Shown in pieces: positions 17,976-25,061 of a stretch of DNA of 64,000 nucleotides (position 1 is the first letter of the stretch; each line of letters opens with the position of its first letter). The translations under genes were made by a program, and so were the position numbers. The stretch spans positions 145,859-209,858 of the forward strand of contig JBPOHK010000027.1 in assembly GCA_052035645.1 (NCBI GenBank), written 5' to 3'. The notes under the pieces are model-generated. The model was not told where the DNA came from. It was given only the letters and a program-made list of their open reading frames with translations, and searched no databases. This DNA is from RPQJ01 sp052035645. GTDB lineage: Bacteria > Pseudomonadota > Gammaproteobacteria > Steroidobacterales > Steroidobacteraceae.

Positions 17976-18761
17976 ATGCAGATCAAGGGATACAAGGTCG
18001 TGGTCACGGCCAGCTCGGCCGCGTCGCTCGAAGGGCTCGCGGGCGCCGCGGTGCGCCGGCTCGTGAAGGAAGGTGCCCGCGTCACGCTGATTTCCCCCGA
18101 CGGGCCGGGTGGCAAGGCCGTGTGCCAGTCGGCCGGTCGCAAGGCCCGCAGCCGCGTATCGAGGCCCAAGGGTTTCGGCCGGGCGGTGGCGTCGGCCGCG
18201 AAGGCCATGGGCGGGCTCGATGCGCTGGTGAACGTCGTGCAGCCCGACACGCCCTGGCAGGCGTTCTCCGAGAAGGGTGCGGATGGCTTCCAGCCGGCCT
18301 GGGACGCGCTCGGCGGCGCCGTGGCGGCCATGCAGGCCGCGTGGCCGCACCTGTCGCAGATCGACGATCGCGGCCGCGTGGTGAACGTCGGTTCGGTCTA
18401 CGGCGGATCGTCGTATGCAGGCGTCTCGGACAGCGTGGCGAGCGACTATGCCCTGCAGGGCATCACGCGCTCGGCCGGCGTCGAATGGGCGCCCACCGGC
18501 GTGCGCGTGAACTACCTCGGCCCGGGCGCGCTCGACGTGCCGGAGTTCCGCCGCTGGCGCGAGCGCTGCCCGGCCATGGTCGACCATCGCGTCGACAGTC
18601 TCGCCGCGCGCCGGCTCGGCACGCTCGAAGAGGACTTCGGCGGCGCGCTGATGTTCCTGCTGTGCGACGAAGCCTGCTTCCTGGTCGGCCAGACGGTCTA
18701 CGCGGACGGCGGCCAGCACCTCGTGGCGCCGGTGCTCGAGCCGGGTGTGCCGCTCGGATGA
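17976..18761 (+). CDS. Degenerate SDR, probably non-catalytic
   Basis: The 261-residue protein keeps the SDR fold pattern (KVVVTASSAASLEGLA, LDALVN, RVVNVGSVYG, GVEWAPTGVRVNYLGPG, VYADGGQHL) but has lost key residues. The glycine-rich TGxxxGxG is replaced by TASSAASL, and the Tyr-x3-Lys pair aligns to Ser153 and Asp157. Such proteins usually cannot turn over NAD(P) and may act as a partner subunit or binding protein. It follows the intact SDR by 17 bases and overlaps the VOC start by ATGA, so a heteromeric pair with the 17122 product is an attractive inference. Alignment in the YxxxK region was made by eye. Confidence 0.8.
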   Translation: MQIKGYKVVVTASSAASLEGLAGAAVRRLVKEGARVTLISPDGPGGKAVCQSAGRKARSRVSRPKGFGRAVASAAKAMGGLDALVNVVQPDTPWQAFSEKGADGFQPAWDALGGAVAAMQAAWPHLSQIDDRGRVVNVGSVYGGSSYAGVSDSVASDYALQGITRSAGVEWAPTGVRVNYLGPGALDVPEFRRWRERCPAMVDHRVDSLAARRLGTLEEDFGGALMFLLCDEACFLVGQTVYADGGQHLVAPVLEPGVPLG

Positions 18762-19297
18762 CGAGGTTGCGCGATGCGCCGCCCGGCACACTGCTGCAGG
18801 TGTGCCACGTCGTGCGCGATGTGGAGGCGAGCGCAGCGCGCTGGGTACGCGACTTCGGTGCGGGCCCGTTTTTTCGCGCCACGTTCGCGATCGACGGGCA
18901 TACGTATCGCGGGCAGCCGCATCGCGTGAACGTCGACGTGGCGGTCGGGTTCATGGGTTCGAGCATCGTCGAGCTGACTCGCCCGGTGGAGGATGCGCCC
19001 TCGCCGTTCACCGAAGTATTGAACGCGCGCGGCGAGGGCCTGCACCACTACTGGCTGCAGGTCGACGACTTCGATGCGGCACTGGTACGGCATGCCGGCG
19101 CCGGTCACGCACTCGTCACGGCCGGCCCTCTGCCCGGCATCGGACGCGCGGCCATGGTGGACACGAGCGCGAAGCTCGGCTGCTTCGTCGAGCTGATCGA
19201 ACTGAACGACACCGGTTGGCGCTTGATGGAACAGATGCACGCGACGCACCTGGGCTGGGACGGACGCGACCCGCTGCGCCCCTACCCGGCGTTTTAA
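18758..19297 (+). CDS. VOC-superfamily (glyoxalase-like) protein
   Basis: The 179-residue protein carries the paired beta-alpha-beta-beta-beta modules of the vicinal oxygen chelate superfamily. The first module begins LLQVCHVVRDVEASAARW, with a His metal ligand candidate. The second module contains LHHYWLQVDDFDAAL, and the C-terminal CFVELIELND carries a Glu. Members act as epimerases, dioxygenases or lyases. It is most like small uncharacterised VOC proteins in sterol/aromatic catabolic clusters. It is coupled to the degenerate SDR by ATGA, and its TAA stop is one base from REP element R2. Confidence 0.78.
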   Translation: MTRLRDAPPGTLLQVCHVVRDVEASAARWVRDFGAGPFFRATFAIDGHTYRGQPHRVNVDVAVGFMGSSIVELTRPVEDAPSPFTEVLNARGEGLHHYWLQVDDFDAALVRHAGAGHALVTAGPLPGIGRAAMVDTSAKLGCFVELIELNDTGWRLMEQMHATHLGWDGRDPLRPYPAF

Positions 19298-19298
19298 T

Positions 19299-19381
19299 GG
19301 GGACACTCACTATTTTTTCGCCGGACCCGCGAGGCACGAAGGGCGCCCCCGAACCGGTGAAAAAAAATAGTGAGTGTCCCC
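19299..19381. repeat. REP-like palindrome R2 (20-bp arms)
   Basis: Left arm GGGGACACTCACTATTTTTT (19299-19318) and its exact complement (19362-19381) flank 43 bases. Pairing continues imperfectly inward (CGCCGG with CCGGTG). The element begins one base after the VOC stop codon and ends upstream of the sulfotransferase. Confidence 0.9.
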
Positions 19382-19422
19382 TGACCACCGCTGGTCACCC
19401 GCCCTCGATGGCAAGCCTCAAC

Positions 19423-19441
19423 GGAAAACAGGAATGTCCCC
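19423..19441. repeat. Variant REP half-element overlapping the sulfotransferase start
   Basis: GGAAAACAGGAATGTCCCC here matches 18 of 19 bases with the right arm of R5 at 32149-32167. It also resembles the right arms of R1-R4 (GGAAAATAGTGAGTGTCCCC). No complementary left arm is evident close by. It contains both an AGGA sequence and the ATG used as the next gene's start. Confidence 0.7.
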
Positions 19442-20606
19442 AATTTCCCTCTCGTTCGACAACCTGCTCGAGCTCGCGGAGCGCGAAAGCGGCGCGTACG
19501 GACTCGCCGATGAGGGCCTGCAGGCCCGCGTGCGCTCGCTCGTCGAATGGGTGAATGCGCGCGGGCCGTACACGCCCGACCAGGTGATGCGCATGCGCCA
19601 CCAGGTGAAGCGCCTGCTCGCCAACCGCCTGCGCATCGCCCTCGATCGTCGGCAGTTCCCGGCCATCGCGGACGAGAAGATCGTGCGGCCGCTGATCGTC
19701 GTCGGCCTGCCGCGATCGGGCACCACGCTGCTGCACTCTCTGCTCGCGGAGGACCCGGAGGCGAACGCCCCGCGCGCCTGGCACAGCCTCGTGCCCTCGC
19801 CGCCCCCTGGGGCCGGCCCGGTCCCCGCCGGTCGCATCGCCCAGGCCCAGCGGGCCGTCGACCGTTTCCTCGACTTCGTGCCCGGCCTGCTGCCGCTGCA
19901 CCCGTACTGGGACAAGGGCGCGGACTCGCTGATCGAGGATGAGGAACTCTTCACGCTCGACTTCCGCAACGCCTATCCGACGCTGCTGTACGAGATCCCG
20001 ACACTCGACGTCATGGTGGAGCTGGTGGGCGCGGACGTGGCGGCGACTTATCGCTTCCATCGCGAGGTGCTGCAGCACCTGCAGTGGAACACCGGCAGGA
20101 CGCGCTGGGCCTGCAAGGGCGTGTATCACCAGTTCCAGCTCGATGCGCTGTTCCAGGCGTACCCCGATGCCGTCTGCGTGTGGCCGCACCGCGCGCTCAC
20201 CGAGATCCACACGTCCATGGTCACCATCGCCGCCGCGTGGTACGACCAGATCGGCGGCGGCCGCATCGACTGGAAGCAGTTCGCGCGTAAGAGCGCCGAA
20301 GGTGTGAAGGCCGGCCTCGACTACATGATGTCGAACCCGCTGTTCGACGATCCCCGCGTCGTGCACCTGCGCTTCGCCGACATCACGGCCGACCCGGTCG
20401 GGTCGGTGCAGCCCATCTACCAGCGCGCCGGCCTCGCCACGAGCGAAGCCCATCTGCAGCGCATGCAGGCCTGGCTCGCCGACCCGGAGAACCGCGCGGA
20501 CCGCTACGGCCGCTACCCGTACACGCCCGAGCCTTTCGGTCTCACGAAGGAATGGCTCGCGGAGTTGTTCGGCGATTACCACCGCCGCGTGGGCATCGCC
20601 GACTGA
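19434..20606 (+). CDS. Sulfotransferase-family protein
   Basis: The 390-residue protein has the 5'-phosphosulfate loop IVVGLPRSGTTLLHSLL (PRSGTT at residues 93-98), which binds the PAPS phosphate in sulfotransferases. A later conserved Arg/Ser region (VCVWPHRALTEIHTSM) corresponds to the 3'-phosphate site. It would transfer sulfate to a hydroxyl of an unidentified small molecule, although bacterial members of this group are mostly uncharacterised. The start is uncertain: ATG 19434 lies in a REP half-element and the only earlier in-frame candidate, GTG 19374, lies in R2. The next downstream Met is at residue 52. It is 21 bases upstream of the NTF2-like gene. Confidence 0.85.
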   Translation: MSPISLSFDNLLELAERESGAYGLADEGLQARVRSLVEWVNARGPYTPDQVMRMRHQVKRLLANRLRIALDRRQFPAIADEKIVRPLIVVGLPRSGTTLLHSLLAEDPEANAPRAWHSLVPSPPPGAGPVPAGRIAQAQRAVDRFLDFVPGLLPLHPYWDKGADSLIEDEELFTLDFRNAYPTLLYEIPTLDVMVELVGADVAATYRFHREVLQHLQWNTGRTRWACKGVYHQFQLDALFQAYPDAVCVWPHRALTEIHTSMVTIAAAWYDQIGGGRIDWKQFARKSAEGVKAGLDYMMSNPLFDDPRVVHLRFADITADPVGSVQPIYQRAGLATSEAHLQRMQAWLADPENRADRYGRYPYTPEPFGLTKEWLAELFGDYHRRVGIAD

Positions 20607-20627
20607 TCGCCGCAACGAGGAATGCAC

Positions 20628-21119
20628 ATGAGCAGCACGAAGAACGTCATCGACCACCTGGCCGATCACCTCGCGATCCGCAGCCTGCTGGACCGCTACA
20701 CCGACGGCGTGAATCGGCGCGACTGGGCGGCCGTCGAGCGAGTGTTCGCGGCCGACGGCGTGTGGGACTGCGGTGGGCCCAGCATGGGTCCGATGGCGTT
20801 CCGCTTCGAAGGTGCCCCGGCTTGTGCAAAGGGCATCGGCTCGATGGTCGACGCGACGCCGCTCGTCATTCAGAGCAACCACGCGCCCGTGATCCACGTC
20901 GACGGGAATCGCGCCACCGCGACGTCCACGGTCAACGAACTCGTGATGCCGCCGGGCGCTACGCAGGCGACCGTGATGTGGGGCATGTACTTCGACGAGA
21001 TCGTGAAGGGCAACGACGGCGAATGGCGCTTCCAGGAGCGCCGCTTCCGCTTCATGTGGGCGGACCCGACGGCAAATGCCGGCCAGATCCTGGCGCAGCC
21101 GCCGAAGCCGTCGCCCTGA
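20628..21119 (+). CDS. NTF2/SnoaL-like protein
   Basis: The 163-residue protein is a cone-shaped NTF2-like fold. It opens with the typical helical HLAIRSLLDRYTDGVNRRDW, then VFAADGVWD, and the later sheets NRATATSTVNELVM and WRFQERRFRFMW. Such proteins act as dehydratases, isomerases, epoxide hydrolases or ligand binders. In catabolic clusters they are often steroid-isomerase-like. ATG 20628 is chosen because GAGGA lies about 7 bases upstream; ATG 20622 is in frame. It is the last gene of the plus arm, and its stop lies 33 bases from the convergent DUF1214 gene. Confidence 0.8.
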   Translation: MSSTKNVIDHLADHLAIRSLLDRYTDGVNRRDWAAVERVFAADGVWDCGGPSMGPMAFRFEGAPACAKGIGSMVDATPLVIQSNHAPVIHVDGNRATATSTVNELVMPPGATQATVMWGMYFDEIVKGNDGEWRFQERRFRFMWADPTANAGQILAQPPKPSP

Positions 21120-21152
21120 GCACGGTGCAGCAGGCGGCCTCGGCCGGGCTGA

Positions 21153-22343
21153 TCAGTCGCTGACGCCGAACCTGCGCCCGACCTCGCGCCGGCGCGATCG
21201 GATCTCGGCGCGCCGCTGCTCTGGCGTCACCGCGGGCGTTTCGGCCGGCAGGTGACGGCGCACATCGGCGACCTTGACCACCTTTGCCTCGGGAATCGGG
21301 AACCGGTCGCTCAGGTACCAGCGCCACTGCCCGAACGCCTTGTCGAATCCTCCGGTGGCCACCCAGTTCGGCACGCCCGGGTCCTGCGGCGACAGCACGA
21401 TGCGCACCTTGCCGTCCGCGTCGAGTCGCGCCTGGTGGTTGTTGATCGAGGTCGGGTGAAAGCGGTAGTCAATGGTCTGGTAGAAGTAGTCCGCGAGCTG
21501 CAGGCTCCAGTACTTCACGTTCGGGATCTCGCACTCGATGACCAGCGCCTCGTCCGGCTGCAGGTCGTAAAGGCACTTCACGTAGCCCGCTAGCGGGTTG
21601 CCGCCGATCCTGGTCACGTCCTCGTCCGGCATCCAGAAGCGGTTGTAGCCGACGGCGTCGGCCACCTCCTCCGTCATGCGCATCCAGGTGTCGAGCGAGA
21701 AGTGCGTCTGGTACGCGATCCCGCGCAGGCGTTCGGCGATCTCCGCCTCGGTCAGCACCAGCGTGTCACCGGGCCGCTCGTCCAGCGGCTCGATGTAGAT
21801 CGAGGCGCCTTCCATGCTCTCCCACTGGTCCCAGATGTCGCGCACCAGCAGGCAGACGTTCGGAACGTCGCGATCGAGCTTCATCCAGTTGCCGGGATGC
21901 TCGTCGGGCGAGGCGACGATCTCGAAGCTGCCGTCGGGCCCGAGCCGGAACTTGTCGACGTCCCAGGAGCCAAGGTTCCGCTGGTCCGCATCGCCCCACC
22001 AGCCCTTCTGGGCCTGGATGTGCAGCCACGGCGTGCGGCCGCGCCGGCCCCAGATGCGGTAGCTGCGCGAGCCGTCGATCTTCGTCCAGTGATAGCGGAA
22101 GTCGGGGCTCGGCGCGCCCCAGCTGTACTCCACCGGCGTGAACATCAGGTGCGAGAAGAACGTCGGGAACGCCGTGCGCGGCCCCATGTACGTGTTGAAG
22201 CCGAACGCCTGCATCAGCGACACGTAGTACATGCCCTGCGTTCGCATCTCCGGCGACTGCGCGAGCTTCCACGACAACGCCTTCGTGCGCGCGGCGTCGA
22301 TCGACTCGAGGTAGTCCTTCCAGGCACGGTCGGATGCGTTCAT
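21153..22343 (-). CDS. DUF1214-domain protein
   Basis: The 396-residue protein is recognised by its C-terminal DUF1214 block (about 260-360: NVKYWSLQLADYFYQ, SINNHQARLDADGKV, VLSPQDPGVPNW). The N-terminal half is rich in Trp and Tyr (RYHWTKIDGSRSYRIWG, WLHIQAQKGWWGD). No signal peptide is seen, unlike many secreted DUF1214 proteins. The function of the domain is not established. It often accompanies SDR, dioxygenase and sulfotransferase genes in sterol or terpenoid catabolic clusters, and may bind a hydrophobic substrate. ATG 22343 has GGAG upstream. It is the last gene of the minus arm starting at 24869. Confidence 0.8.
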   Translation of the reverse strand: MNASDRAWKDYLESIDAARTKALSWKLAQSPEMRTQGMYYVSLMQAFGFNTYMGPRTAFPTFFSHLMFTPVEYSWGAPSPDFRYHWTKIDGSRSYRIWGRRGRTPWLHIQAQKGWWGDADQRNLGSWDVDKFRLGPDGSFEIVASPDEHPGNWMKLDRDVPNVCLLVRDIWDQWESMEGASIYIEPLDERPGDTLVLTEAEIAERLRGIAYQTHFSLDTWMRMTEEVADAVGYNRFWMPDEDVTRIGGNPLAGYVKCLYDLQPDEALVIECEIPNVKYWSLQLADYFYQTIDYRFHPTSINNHQARLDADGKVRIVLSPQDPGVPNWVATGGFDKAFGQWRWYLSDRFPIPEAKVVKVADVRRHLPAETPAVTPEQRRAEIRSRRREVGRRFGVSD

Positions 22344-22434
22344 GCCGGGCTCCGGGGATCGGCGAGGGTGAGGCAATAGGCGCGCGCGGCCGTGCGGGCA
22401 AGGTGCGCGCGCCTCTCCGTGGGCGCGGAAGCGT

Positions 22435-23421
22435 TCAGGCTTCCGCCGCCTTGCGCAGCATCACGGCGTAGTCGCCGTCGGCGACGACCAGCAGGCGCAT
22501 GCCCGGCACGGTGACCTCGGCGAACTTCTCGAACGGTTCGCGGATGCCGGGATCGCGCACGCGCACGAACGAGTCCGCGTCGACGCGGTAGCTGCGCGAG
22601 CCGAAGCCGTCGACATCGACGGTGATCGAGGTCGGCGTGACGCCGGTGACGGTGGCCGCAACGGCACTCGGCCGCGCGGCGGACTGCACGCGTGTGTCGA
22701 ACGTGAGGCGCAGGTGCGTCGAGCGGTTCGGCATGCTCGCGTGCGGGGAATAGGGATTCACGATCAGGACGTCGCCCGGCACGTAGTCCGTGGTGGCCCA
22801 GCTCTCCATCGGGATCTCGTCGGCCGGGATCGGGAACGGCGTGGGCTTGGCGAGGTTGTGCAGGTAGCCGCGCTTGTTCTGCGCCACGGCGACCATCAGG
22901 CCGCCGACTTCGCGCGGGCACGGCAGCAGCGGGATCCACACCGGGCGGTAGTCGTGGATGCCGGGGCTGTAGAAGCCGTCCTGGTGCACGACCGTCACTG
23001 GGCCGTTGGGCGGGTAGATGCGGTACTGCACGTTCGGCACCATGCAGGCCTTCTCGCCCATCACCTTCGCCATCACGACCTGGTTGACCGGGTGGTCGAT
23101 CAGCCGCTTCGAGATGCCGGAGAACTCCGGGCTTTCCTCCCAGCGGCCCTCGAGCGGCTTGCCGGTCCAGGTGCCGGTGGGGTCGCCCGGGCGCACGATG
23201 CCGATGCGTGCCGCCACCGCCAGCATGGCGTCGCGGGCCTCGACGACCGAGCCCGGATCGAGCACCTGCCGCAGCAGGATGTAGCCCTGGCTCTCGTAGA
23301 AGCGGTTCAGCGCGGCGAAGTCGTCGAGCAGGTGGTTGCAGGACTCGAGTTCGCGCGTCGGATGGATCTCGAGCGCGTCGCAGTCGCGGGCGTCCGGTCG
23401 ATGCAAGGCTTGTACGGCCAT
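22435..23421 (-). CDS. Phytanoyl-CoA dioxygenase family Fe(II)/2-oxoglutarate oxygenase
   Basis: The 328-residue protein has the double-stranded beta-helix metal triad HQD (His146, Asp148) and His227 (NPYSPHASM), with Arg238 in HLRLTFDTR positioned for 2-oxoglutarate. This is the PhyH family pattern, which hydroxylates small molecules and lipids. An extra C-terminal beta-rich domain of about 75 residues (TVTGVTPTSITVDVDG onward) is added after the core. The start ATG 23419-23421 follows the SDR stop by 30 bases on the same strand. With the SDR behind it, hydroxylation followed by oxidation of the new alcohol is a plausible sequence of steps. Confidence 0.86.
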   Translation of the reverse strand: MAVQALHRPDARDCDALEIHPTRELESCNHLLDDFAALNRFYESQGYILLRQVLDPGSVVEARDAMLAVAARIGIVRPGDPTGTWTGKPLEGRWEESPEFSGISKRLIDHPVNQVVMAKVMGEKACMVPNVQYRIYPPNGPVTVVHQDGFYSPGIHDYRPVWIPLLPCPREVGGLMVAVAQNKRGYLHNLAKPTPFPIPADEIPMESWATTDYVPGDVLIVNPYSPHASMPNRSTHLRLTFDTRVQSAARPSAVAATVTGVTPTSITVDVDGFGSRSYRVDADSFVRVRDPGIREPFEKFAEVTVPGMRLLVVADGDYAVMLRKAAEA

Positions 23422-23451
23422 GGTCTTCCCCTGCGTGTCGGTCGTGGTGTT

Positions 23452-24234
23452 CTAGCGTGCGGCCCAGCCGCCATCGACCGGAATCGTGAGCCCGGTGACG
23501 GCGGAAGCCTGGTCGGAGCAGGCCCAGAGGTAGGCGTCGGCCTGCTCCTCCGGAGTCATCATGCGTCCCATCGGCTGCGTGCGCTCGGCCATCGCGTTGC
23601 GAGTCTCGGCGGCGGGAAACGCGGCGAGCACGGCCGGCGTCGCGGTGAGGCCCGGCGCGATGACGTTCACGCGGATGCGGTCCCTGGCATACAGCACCGC
23701 GGCGTATTCGGTGAGGTGCACGACGGCGGACTTGGCTGCGACGTAGCCCGGCGTCGAATCCGGAGACACGCGAATGCCGGCCAGCGAGGACGTGTTGGCG
23801 ATCGCGCCGCCGGTGCCCTGCTTCAGCATCTGCGCGATCTCGTGCTTCATGCACAGGAAGGCCGTGACGAGGCTGGCTTCGAGCGTGCTGCTGAACGCCT
23901 CGAGCGTCGAGTCGTGCACGCGTACGCCGAGACGGTCGGCGGGACCGAGGTTGCCGACGATGTTCATCGCCGCGTCGAGGCGGCCGTGTCGATTGACGAT
24001 GGCGGCGATCAACGCCTCGACTTCCGACTCGATGCTCACGTCGGCCCGCACGAAGGTGGCGTCGTGGCCGGCCGCGCGGAGGTCGGCTTCGAACGCGCGC
24101 CCGGCTTCGGCGGCGACGTCGGCGAACACGACGCGTGCGCCTTCGCGGACGAGGCCCTGCACCGTCGCCCGGCCGATGCCCGAGGCGCCGGCGGTGACCA
24201 GCGCCACCTTCGCCTCGTAGCGACGAACGCTCAT
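23452..24234 (-). CDS. Short-chain dehydrogenase/reductase
   Basis: The 260-residue classical SDR has TAGASGIG as the nucleotide loop, ANTSSLAGI with the catalytic Ser, and Tyr-x3-Lys in GYVAAKSAVVH, all intact. The C-terminal TGLTIPVDGGW is canonical. The NN(A)G motif is changed to NIVGN, which is seen in some active members. The ATG overlaps the TetR stop (ATGA), so it is translated together with its probable regulator and followed by the PhyH dioxygenase gene. It probably oxidises a secondary alcohol in the same pathway. Confidence 0.9.
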   Translation of the reverse strand: MSVRRYEAKVALVTAGASGIGRATVQGLVREGARVVFADVAAEAGRAFEADLRAAGHDATFVRADVSIESEVEALIAAIVNRHGRLDAAMNIVGNLGPADRLGVRVHDSTLEAFSSTLEASLVTAFLCMKHEIAQMLKQGTGGAIANTSSLAGIRVSPDSTPGYVAAKSAVVHLTEYAAVLYARDRIRVNVIAPGLTATPAVLAAFPAAETRNAMAERTQPMGRMMTPEEQADAYLWACSDQASAVTGLTIPVDGGWAAR

Positions 24235-24869
24235 GCCTTGCCCCTGCGCGCGCCGGCGCGGCGAGTCGGGGCGGCGGTATCGAACAACCCGCGCCAGTAG
24301 AGGTCGGTGAAGGCGTCGAACATGTGCTCGGAGGCCTTGCGGTCGTGCATCAGGCCCGTGACGTGCATGAGCTGGTCGAGGTCGTTGAACAGCAGCACCA
24401 GCTTGTCGTGGACGACCTTGCGGGCGGCGCCGGTGAAGCGGCCCAGGAAGCGCTCCATGTGGGCGGTCACGGCATAGCTGTTCGGCAGGATCGTGGCGGC
24501 GACGGCGGGGTCGGAGCGCGACGCGTCCGAATAGGCGTCGAAGAAGACCCGGATGCGGCGCCAGGTGCGCGCGTAGTCGTCGAGCCAGCGGCGCAGGTCG
24601 GCCCGCGTGATCGGGTCGTGCGCATCGAGCTGCCGGCAGAGGGCGACGAGCGCGGGGGCGATCTCCCGCTCCTGCACCAGGGCGATCAGGTCGGACTTGC
24701 CGTTGAAGTGGTCGTAGAAGGTGGTGCGCGTGGTGCCGGCGAGCTTGACGATCTGCTCCACGGACGTGTCCGGGTAGCCCTGCTTCGCCAGCAACTCGAG
24801 CGCCGCCTGCTCGATGCCGCGTCGCGTCTCCTGTTTGAGCCGCTGGCGCAGGGTGGGTCTGGTGGTCAT
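24231..24869 (-). CDS. TetR-family regulator
   Basis: The 212-residue protein has an N-terminal helix-turn-helix at about 20-65 (AALELLAKQGYPDTSVEQIV, then AGTTRTTFYDHFNGKSDL), the standard TetR signature. The C-terminal ligand domain is all helical and its ligand cannot be predicted. The extreme C-terminus is Arg-rich (TRRAGARRGKA). It is the first gene of the minus arm TetR-SDR-PhyH-DUF1214, which suggests local control of this cluster. A TACATGTA palindrome 59 bases upstream of its start and a TTACA-N2-TGTAA site at 17079 are candidate operators. Confidence 0.88.
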   Translation of the reverse strand: MTTRPTLRQRLKQETRRGIEQAALELLAKQGYPDTSVEQIVKLAGTTRTTFYDHFNGKSDLIALVQEREIAPALVALCRQLDAHDPITRADLRRWLDDYARTWRRIRVFFDAYSDASRSDPAVAATILPNSYAVTAHMERFLGRFTGAARKVVHDKLVLLFNDLDQLMHVTGLMHDRKASEHMFDAFTDLYWRGLFDTAAPTRRAGARRGKA

Positions 24870-24947
24870 CGTCGCCGTCCCGGGAGGGCCCCTGGTCCGG
24901 CTAATTTACCACTGACAGTTCACTTGATACATGTAAACCGAAAGTGG

Positions 24948-24996
24948 GGGGACACTCACTATTTTTCCGCAGCCCGGAAAAATAGTGAGTGTCCCC
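24948..24996. repeat. REP-like palindrome R3 (22-bp arms, 5-base loop)
   Basis: GGGGACACTCACTATTTTTCCG (24948-24969) and its perfect complement (24975-24996) enclose CAGCC. This is the most compact member of the family and could fold into a stable hairpin on either strand. It lies between the TetR promoter and the terminator of the TonB receptor. Confidence 0.93.
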
Positions 24997-25003
24997 ATTT
25001 TCC

Positions 25004-25040
25004 AAAGAGAAAGGCCCGGCGGCGGGGGCCACCGGGCCTT
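25004..25040 (-). terminator. Rho-independent terminator of the TonB receptor gene
   Basis: On the minus strand, arms AAGGCCCGG and CCGGGCCTT with a 12-base loop are followed by a pyrimidine run TCTCTTT. It begins about 21 bases beyond the receptor stop. Confidence 0.8.
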
Positions 25041-25061
25041 CCGGACTCGACCGGGGGGCGG

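Noticed and set aside
24240..24260. The Arg-rich C-terminus of the TetR protein as a frameshifted tail
   Set aside because: The stop overlaps the next ATG in a normal ATGA junction, and similar basic tails occur in GC-rich TetR proteins.
24948..24996. R3 hairpin as a transcription terminator
   Set aside because: Its stem is AT-rich at the loop side and lacks a U-tract after the GC-rich end. The same arms occur elsewhere, so a repeat element explains it better. A conventional terminator for the receptor is present at 25004-25040.
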